NCBI GenBank assembly: GCA_001414345.1
Contig: LLCB01000420.1
Span: 1-39,961 of the forward strand
From: Hymenoscyphus infarciens
Lineage: Eukaryota; Ascomycota; Leotiomycetes; Helotiales; Helotiaceae
Length of the DNA: 39,961 nt
Direction: 5' to 3'
How positions within the stretch are numbered: the first letter of the stretch is position 1; each line of letters starts with the position of its first letter. Shown here piece by piece: positions 32,401 to 39,961 of this stretch. A program made the translations under genes and the position numbers. The notes under the pieces were generated by a model, which was given only the letters and a program-made list of their open reading frames with translations, was not told the DNA's origin and made no database searches.

Positions 32401-32548
32401 AGTTAGAAAAGGCTAGTTTAGTCTTTTCTTCTATATTAGAGCCTAGTATCTACGTATATTATTCTACTAAACGCACTTCTATATATCTCTTCTATAGTAG
32501 TATATATTTTATACTATTATATAAAAAGGCTAAACTCTTCTTCGCTAG

Positions 32549-32966
32549 AGATTATAATAGTACGCTATTCTAAATTACTAGTATTTATAAAACTACTAAT
32601 ATCTCTAAGCTACTACTAATCTCTCTAAGCTAAGATTACGAATAACTAATACTTATATAACTAAAGATATCGAAGGTATTAATATCTAATAATTATAAAA
32701 AAAAGAGATTAAGGTTTAGATATTATATATTTAGCTTTTTAGCTCTTATTATTTAGTATTAGCTATATTAGATAGAGCTTAGTTATTATTATTATTAGAT
32801 CTTAGTAGTATCTAATCTTCTATATTTAGATACTTATATTTAGTATAAAAGAGAGATAGTTTTTCCTTTTCTTCTATACTAGAGCCTAGTATTTATATAT
32901 ATTATTCTATCTCGAACGTACTTCTATATACCTCTTTAGTAGTAGTATATATTTCGTACTATTATA
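32549..32966 (-). mobile_element. MITE-like repeat A, copy 2, inverted
   Basis: Reverse complement of 30,074-30,452 with the same ATAATAGTACG tips. It adjoins repeat B copy 2 on the right and a truncated A copy (about 32,420-32,521, same orientation) on the left. Compared with copy 1 it has a small extra segment in the middle. Confidence 0.65.
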
Positions 32967-32967
32967 C

Positions 32968-33216
32968 TATATATAAGAGATTTAGATAATATTAAAGAGA
33001 TCTAAAACTAAACAACGATATACGTTAGCTAATATAAAAGCCTAAACTCTACGAAGTACGTCTAAAAGTCTAAATAGACGTATAAACGTATATAACCTTT
33101 CTAAATTAGATAATATAAAATAATATAGATAATAAGCTAAATATACTATAGCTAAATCTTATATATAGCGAGTACTCTTAGCTATCTAGAATAGTTTAGA
33201 TAATAGGCTATTATAT
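32968..33216 (-). repeat. LTR-like repeat B, copy 2
   Basis: Inverted relative to copy 1, and in the same orientation as copy 3 at 39,088-39,310. It is truncated at its left by repeat A copy 2, so A appears to have inserted into it. Confidence 0.65.
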
Positions 33217-33708
33217 TATTATATATAATTCTAATACTAAAAAACTATAGATAACTCTCTTATACTTAGTAGAAGACTAATTCAAAATATTAGTATTATT
33301 ATTCTTATTTATATATATAATATATAGTTGATTTATAATAATAAGTCTTTATTATTAGTAAATAATCTATTAGTAAAGATATATAAATTTAAGGAATTCT
33401 TATCTAATTTAATATATCTAAGTCTTCTTATAATATTATCGATTTACTATTAAATTTACTTATTTAGAAGTAAAATATTATTACTTTATAGATTAATAGT
33501 TTCAGTAGTATATAATAAATCGAAAGCAGCTTTAGATTATAATACTAGAGCTAAATAGACTTCTCTAGTATATTATATAATATATTAATCCTTAGTATTT
33601 ATTATATATAATATCGCTTTTATATTAGAAATTTTAGTTAGTCTTTTTTATATTAAATTCAAGTGTTTTATATAATTCTAGATAAAAGATATAAAGCTAT
33701 CTTAATAC

Positions 33709-34385
33709 TTAGTAATTAGACCTCTATTAAATTTAATTAAAGAATTAGATATAAATCTAGCTTCTTTAATAATATCTTTCTTCTTATTAGTAAAAGCGTT
33801 ATTAGCGATTATAAGAGTATTATTAGTTTAAAAGCTTATACTACTAAAAGAAGTATTATTTAATTATACTTATTTATTATATTATAATAGTTTAGTAGAT
33901 AAAAAATAAGAGTCGAATATTAACTATTCTATTATAAGTCTTAGAACGTAGTATTTATAATATATTATAAACTAATAGTTTCTAGCTTCTAGAGTATTAT
34001 AAAATAGCTTATTTACTTAAAGAATATATTTTTCTATTAAAAGTATCTCTTTAATAGTTATATAAAGAATATCTAAGCTAACTTAGATAATATCTTAAAT
34101 AAATACTTATAAACCTAGAAGTATTATAATAAGTACTAAGATAATCTATTAACTTACTCTTTAGATAGTAGAGGCTTAAGTAAGTACTAGTAACTTTCTA
34201 GTAAAATTATATACTTAGATTACTAGTCTTAACTTTGTAAAAGCTAGTATTATACTCTTAAACTTAATATTATTTATAAACTATAATCTAAATATTCTAA
34301 TATTAGAAAATAACTTCTTTAGAGCCTATTTAGCTTATATATATCTAGAATATATACTACTAAAAAATAAGAGATAAAATATATA
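33709..34385 (+). pseudogene. Fossil ORF of about 225 codons, RIP-inactivated
   Basis: One plus-strand frame stays protein-like for about 225 codons with only TAA/TAG stops (LVIRPLLNLIKELDINLASL, then AIIRVLL, LLKEVLFNYTYLLYYNSLVD, KASIILLNLILFINYN, FFRAYLAYIYLEY). Being the first fossil frame after repeat B copy 2, it could be a gag-like product if the region is an LTR element. I do not recognise it. Its last codons overlap the left end of the foldback element at 34,321. Confidence 0.45.
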
Positions 34386-34771
34386 TATATATATACTAAG
34401 TCTAAATATATACTAGTATTTAGTATATATGTTTAAAAGTGATATAAATCCCTCGTTTAACCTCGTATATCTTAGTATATATATAAATAGAATATATACT
34501 ACTAAAAAAAGATTTAGATCTCTAGAGATATAAATCTTTAAAAGTTTATATATATCCTCTACTACCTAGTACTAGTATACTACGAGCTAAACGATTACTT
34601 AATATATTAAGAAATAATTAAAGATATATATATACTACGAGCTAAACGATTACTTAATATATTAAGAAACAATTGAAGATATATACTAACTTATACGAGG
34701 TTAATATTTAGAATATCTCGTTAAATCTCTATATATATATTTAAATAATTTATATAAGCTAAATAAGCTCT
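34321..34771. mobile_element. Foldback (MITE-like) element, 451 bp
   Basis: Ends are 21-bp inverted repeats: AGAGCCTATTTAGCTTATATA at the left and, complemented, AGAGCTTATTTAGCTTATATA at the right. Inside is a 55-bp tandem duplication (ACGAGCTAAACGATTACTTA, near 34,581-34,690) and a second inverted pair around AACCTCGTATA. A further copy of the left end lies at 39,866-39,935, where the window stops. It may have inserted into the fossil ORF. Confidence 0.55.
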
Positions 34772-36018
34772 TAAAGTAATAATCTTAAAAATACTCTAAT
34801 TAATTAATCTATTTATCTTCTTTTATTATAATTTAGTATATCTTATACTATTATTAGCTATAAATACTTTAATATTATATAGCTTACTTAAATTAGTAAT
34901 AAAAGTTTTAATATCTTTAAGAGTAATATAGTTTTTAGTTTTATTAATAAAAGTATCTAACTCTTAGAATAATACTTTAAAGTTATTTAGAGACCTTAGA
35001 TACTTTTAAAGTCGACTATGTCTTTATATTTAGAGTAGTTCTAATAGTAGTTCTAGAATATTAGTATTTTAACGAATTTCTAATTAATAAAGTTAATATT
35101 AGAAGAAGAATAAATATTACTTAATATCTTATCTACTCTAGACTAATTCTTATCTACTCTAAGGTTTAAAAGTTCTCTTTTTTTTATAAGTTTATAGTAG
35201 TATTTTATTTAATAGTACTATTCTAGAAACTTCTCTATTTACTAGTATTATTCTTAAAGTTTCTAAAGTTTTAATAAAGTATAGCTTTACTACTATAGAT
35301 TAAAACTTTTTAGAACTACTTAGTAGTAATATAATATAGTTCTTATTCTTAATTTCTTAAAAAATAAAAGAACTCATTTATAACTTTTTATACTCTTATT
35401 ATACTAAAATATCTAAATTTAAAAGTAAGTTCTTAACTTAAATTATAAGTCTATTTCGTATATTAAGAGCTTCTTTAACTTAATAAGATATAATCTACTT
35501 TTATATCTCTTTAGTAGCTCTTTTATAAGTCTTAGATCTTATAGAAATAGATTAAGAAAACGTATTAGTTATAGTTATTTAAATATATATCTTATATACT
35601 AATAAAGTAGATACTAGTCTATTTAAGCTTATAGTATTATTAATTACTTTAAAGGCTATTTATAGTAGTAACTTTTATAAGCGATAAGACTCTTACTTAT
35701 AATATTATATATCTATTAAATTAGTTTATAGTATTATTCTACTATATAAATTAAATTATAAATCTTAACTAGTATAGTCTTTACTATAGTACTTATCTTA
35801 GTAGTAGATTATATAAAATCTTAGCTAATAAAGTTTATTCTAGTATTTATAATAATATAATTAGAGAGTCTAAGATATATATTAAACTAATATCTCTAAA
35901 AGACTTTCTATATATTTTTTATACTTATATCTAGTAAAAGGTTACTAGATTAGTATCTTATTACTTTATCTATATAGTATAATACTATCTTTTTATTAAA
36001 GAAGAAAATATCAATTAA

Positions 36019-36535
36019 AATACTATAATTGAATTTAAGATTATTATACCTAGTAAACTTAAATTAGCTAGACGAACTTCTATACTTTTAATAATATATA
36101 TAGAATTTAATAAGATATTATAGAATCTCTTAATTAATCTAATATCTAGCTCTTTCTATTATATATTATAATCTTAGTACTAATAAGTAGCTAAACTACT
36201 TATAAAGTTATTAAATATTAATATTTATAAGAAAGAATAAGTATTTCTATATAAAGTTATCTATAGCTTTATTCTAAAGTAGAAAAGAATATCTAAATTT
36301 TTATATAATAGAGAATCTCTTAACTTCTATCTCTTTCTTATTCTCTTAGAAAAGTATATTTTAAAGATTACTTATAATAATATCTAGATTATCTATATTA
36401 GTAATATAAAAGACAAAAGAGATATTAGATTATACTATATAAAACTCTACTTTTCTAATTAATATATTAAGTATTATTAATCTTAAAGATAAGATATATC
36501 TTTTACTAAACTAGATATTAAATTAACTCTTAGTT
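36019..36535 (+). pseudogene. Fossil ORF of about 170 codons, RIP-inactivated
   Basis: The plus-strand frame, in the same codon register as the 33.7-kb fossil frame, has nearly only TAA/TAG stops: EFKIIIPSKLKLARRTSILL, VFLYKVIYSFILK, FLYNRESLNFYLFLILLEKY and ISNIKDKRDIRLYYIKLYFS. Protein-like, but no retroelement motif is recognised. Lies between the two same-orientation B repeats. Confidence 0.4.
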
Positions 36536-39087
36536 TACTTATTAATTAGAACCTTTTTAATAAGTCTATAATATATAAGATATTAATTATATTCTATATT
36601 TAACTTTTATACTACTCTAGTATTAATTATTATACTAAAGAAGTTATCTTTTATATACTTTTTAGTTATTATTATAAATACTTCCTTTATAAATTTATAT
36701 ATAACCTTAGAAGTAATATTTAGACTTAGTAGAATATATCTATTAAAAGCGTGTTTTTATACTAAATTTATTAAATTTATAATAAGATATTTAATATTTA
36801 GATTATTAATAAACTCTATAGAAGTAATATTATAATAGATAATATTATTATCTCTCTCTAAGCTAGAGTTATCTAATAAATTACTATTATCTTTTAATAG
36901 AGTAATAGTATAAAGTGTCTCTAATATCTTATTCGCTTATATCTCTTAAATCTATACTATTTTTATATTATATATTTTTCTAGTAAATCTATCTTACTTA
37001 CTCTTAAAGTATTTAGAATTCTTATTAGACTATTTAGTAAAGTAATAGTCTTACTCTTCTTAAGAGTAATTCTATAATATATAATTATCTTTTCTATATA
37101 TATACTATCTATACTTCTTCTTATACTATTCTATACTAAACTTATTATTATATTATCTACTTTTACTAGTATATTATCTACTTTTATAGAAGTACTATTT
37201 AGTTCTTATAGTTTTACTTATAATAGTCTCTTTTTAGTAGACTTTTAAATATAATTAAATTAAACTTTAAAAGCGAGTAATTATATCTAAAATTAAAGAG
37301 TTCTAGAGTAAGATTAAGATTATAATAGTAGATTCTAGTATCTTTATATATACTAAAAATAACTTATTTAAAAATTAGCTATTAGTTTAAAAGTTTATAA
37401 AGAGAGAGAATCTTAGTAAATTAAGTCTAGATAGTATATCTTTAAAGCTCTTTAATATAGATACTTTAAATACTTATATTATCTCTTATAAATTAATATT
37501 CTTTTATTTTAATAATTAGTATCTTTTATATAGTTTATCTTTAAAGTATTATTATATAGATATAGCTAAAACCTTAAAGAATTAAGCGCTATACTTGCTA
37601 AGAAGTATAGTATAAAAGTAATTTAAAGTATTACTTTTTAATATAGTAGAAAAGATAAGAGAGTAAAAGTTACTAGTAATATACTACTTTACTTATATAT
37701 ATTTTTAAATATTAGTATATTAATTATAAAGTTATTCTCTCTTCTACTATAATTTTAGTTATTCTTATATACTTTTATAAGAGTACTTAATATATAAGAG
37801 TAATCTTAACTTTTTAAACTTTATAAAGTTAACTCTAGTTTAAGATATACTATATTTATTTATATTAGTAGTCTTCTACTAAGATTATCTTATTACTAAT
37901 TCTATTCTAAACGTTTAAAGAGAATATTAAAATTATTATTACTAGTATTATTACTAAATTAGTAGAATATAAAGAAAGAGATATAGTTGTCTTTTAGTAG
38001 ATATAGAGATTAAAGTAGAGGTTTTATTAGAGTAGTTATATCTTTCTTTTTAGTTAAAAGAATAGATATTATTAGAATAGTTAGATATTAATACTTATAA
38101 AGTATTATCTCTAGCTTTTATCTTTGATTAAGTGTTTTAAATAATACTTTTAGCGAGTTATTATTATTAATTTTATTATTATCTTTTAGTATATTTATCT
38201 ATATATTTATAATAGAATCTAAAGATTTTATTACTAGCTCTTTTTAATACTATAGCTCTTAACTCTCTATCTAGTAACTTAGTTTAGTTAATCTTAGTAG
38301 TAGTATTATATAGTATCTAAGATATAAGTATCTTATATCTATTTATCTTAACCTATATATCTCTTTTATAAAGTGTTTATTATAGCTTAGTATTTATAGA
38401 TTAGTAGATTTTAGTGAATTTATTTTAGTTCTATCTTTTAAAATTAAAATTAACTTAAAACTTATCTTAAAAAAGAAGGTCTTTATTCTCTCTTTTAGTA
38501 TATCTTTTCTCTTATTTAGTAGTATATATCGTCTCTTCTATCTATATTAACTTTAGCTTTAGTACTAGTCTTAGTACTAGTTTTAGTATCGAAGTTATTA
38601 AAGCTTTTAAAGCTAATATTATTAAAATTAATACTAAATTAAATAATATAGTAGATATTATTAAAAGTCTATTTATACCTTACTTAGTAAGTGAAAGAGA
38701 TACTTAGAGAATAGTAAGAGATTAGTATTCGTAATTTGCGCTTCTTATATTAAGAAGCGTTTATAGTATATTATTAAAGAGTATAGTAGAAAGAACTACG
38801 ATCTATAAAGAGAAGTCTACTAGTAATATTAAGTTTACTTTTATAAAAGTATATCTATAGTAGAAATATACGAAGTAACTAGATATCTAATCTATATATT
38901 TACTAATTAGTTAGTCTTAGTATAATCTATAGTTAAAAAAGTACTATAAAAAGAGTTATATTATCGTTTATATATACTAAGTAAAGCTAGCTATAGTATC
39001 TACTTAAATAGTTCTTAAGTAAAAAAAGCACGTATATCTACGTATACTAATCTAAAACGCTATTTACTCTTAAATATACTAATAATA

Positions 39088-39310
39088 GAAGAGTAGACAG
39101 CTATATTTAAGAGATTAGACTATATAAAGTCTATAACTAAATAATATACGTCGGCTAATATAAAGACCTAAGCTTTATAAACATCGTCTAAAAGTCTAGA
39201 AGTATATAACCTTTCTAAATTAGATAATATAAAATAATAATAGCTAAAAGCTAAACCTTATATTTATAGTAAGTAAACTCGGCTATTTTAAATAGTAGGC
39301 TATTATATAT
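39088..39310 (-). repeat. LTR-like repeat B, copy 3
   Basis: Same orientation as copy 2, about 6.1 kb apart. It has the longer left end (AGAAGAGTAGACAGCTATAT) seen in copy 1 and missing from copy 2. Confidence 0.65.
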
Positions 39311-39589
39311 TCTTATATATTATTTTTAAAAAAAAGTTATAGAAGTAAAAGAGTTAAAGTCGAGATTAAAGTACGTTATATATTAGAGCGAAACTCTAGT
39401 ATTAGAGTTAGTATTTTACTAAATTAGTCTACTACGTAAGATATTATTAGAGTAATACTTAAATCTTTTACTAGAAACGTAAAAATACTACTATAGATAA
39501 AGTATTATATTTAAGTAAGCTAGAAGAAGATAAGAACGAGATATAGTAGAACGATCTTTACTTTAGATTTAAAGAAAGCTAAGTACTAA

Positions 39590-39835
39590 ATTATACTATA
39601 TCTAGAGATAAGGTTTAATAATAGCTAGTAGAGAGTAGAATACTAGTTAACTCTAAGCTCGAGATAATATACTAATATCTTATATTAAGGAAGTTTAATT
39701 ATCTTATAATCCTAGCTTTAAGTACTTTTTTAGAGCGTGTTTTTAGTAAGATAAGAAACCTTATATCTTATAAGAGATATCTATTTAGTAGTAATAATTT
39801 ATATTATATATTTTATCTATAAAGTTAGAGTATTA
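39590..39835 (+). pseudogene. hAT transposase C-terminal dimerisation domain, RIP-inactivated
   Basis: The plus strand reads YLILRKFNYLIILALSTF, then LERVFSKIRNLISYKRYLFS and, after a short stretch, L-stop-S-stop-S. This is the shape of the hAT dimerisation domain (Pfam PF05699): a Tyr/Trp-Pro-Leu-Ala-Leu helix, the SERVFS signature (here LERVFS), the (N)LIS-K-R-L segment, and a final LxSW motif whose Gln and Trp codons are now TAG/TAA. The upstream half of the transposase was not found in readable form. It lies just right of repeat B copy 3. hAT transposases cut and paste DNA, leaving 8-bp duplications; the 1,245-bp element at 27,564 could be mobilised by such an enzyme, but relatedness is unproven. 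Confidence 0.72.
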
Positions 39836-39865
39836 TAGTAGATAATAATAAGAAAGTTGAGAATT

Positions 39866-39961
39866 AAGAGCCTATTTAGCTCGTATATATTAGTTCTTTT
39901 ATAATATATATACTACTAAAAATAATAAAGTAATATAATATATATATATATATATATATAT
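39866..39961 (+). mobile_element. Left end of a second copy of the foldback element, cut by the window
   Basis: AAGAGCCTATTTAGCTCGTATATA followed by ATATATACTACTAAAAATAA repeats the left end of the 34,321-34,771 element, then passes into a TA run at the window end. Only the first 95 bp are visible. Confidence 0.45.

Larger units (their letters stand above)
32968..39310 (+). mobile_element. Candidate degraded LTR retrotransposon, 6.3 kb
   Basis: Two same-orientation copies of repeat B bound about 5.9 kb of RIP-mutated DNA with plus-strand fossil frames (33,709-34,385 and 36,019-36,535). Length and spacing suit an LTR retroelement. No primer-binding site, polypurine tract or reverse-transcriptase motif (YxDD) could be recognised, so this assignment is tentative; two independent insertions of B would look alike. 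Confidence 0.4.
27545..39961. other. RIP-degraded AT-rich block
   Basis: Apart from the patch at 28,817-28,990, this block is almost pure A/T with CpA and TpG rare and TpA very frequent. There are no intact ORFs. Remaining stretches not listed separately (29,000-30,070; 30,453-32,140; 34,772-36,018; 36,536-39,087) show no recognised feature beyond scattered TAA/TAG-only frames. Confidence 0.8.

Noticed and set aside
39866..39961. Right TIR of the hAT element
   Set aside because: The motif reads in the orientation of a left end, matching 34,321, so it starts another element and does not close the hAT.

Overview
The window looks like nuclear DNA of a filamentous ascomycete (Pezizomycotina). 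Leotiomycetes is my guess, but nothing here proves it. The reasons are short GT-AG introns of about 48-80 bp, a HET-domain gene relic, a fungal serine-rich cupredoxin-like membrane protein, a small cysteine-rich secreted protein, and a two-speed layout. Base-balanced blocks alternate with very AT-rich blocks in which CpA/TpG are almost gone and TpA dominates, the footprint of repeat-induced point mutation (RIP).

Layout. (A) 1-10,990 is base-balanced. It holds one confident gene at 5,847-6,494 (a conserved-looking Ser/Pro-rich protein), a long gene-poor upstream region with clustered TTGGCGCC sites and small tandem repeats, and at its right edge a broken BTB/POZ gene. (B) 10,998-17,868 is one RIP-mutated mobile element of about 6.87 kb. 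It has about 155-bp terminal inverted repeats made of AAATCGT heptamers and is flanked by GTAC. On the minus strand it still carries long fossil reading frames whose only stops are TAA/TAG. I could not identify the protein. (C) 17,869-27,540 is a base-balanced island. In order it holds a five-exon small secreted cysteine-rich protein (+), an intact two-exon BTB gene (-), a short unidentified fragment (-), a HET-domain pseudogene (+), a six-exon cupredoxin-like single-pass membrane protein (-), a doubtful small ORF (-) and a Pro/Gln/Tyr-rich protein with PPxY motifs (-). (D) 27,545-39,961 is a second RIP-degraded nest of elements. It includes a 1,245-bp element with an exact 8-bp target duplication, inverted and direct repeats that look like LTRs and MITEs, fossil ORFs on the plus strand, and the C-terminal domain of a hAT transposase at the right end.

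No operon-like logic is expected or seen. The island between the RIP blocks carries gene types typical of fast-evolving accessory compartments (secreted protein, BTB paralogues, HET). The most interesting object is the 6.87-kb element in B: its ends, its target duplication and a fossil ORF of about 700 codons can be read directly, but it matches no transposase family I can name.
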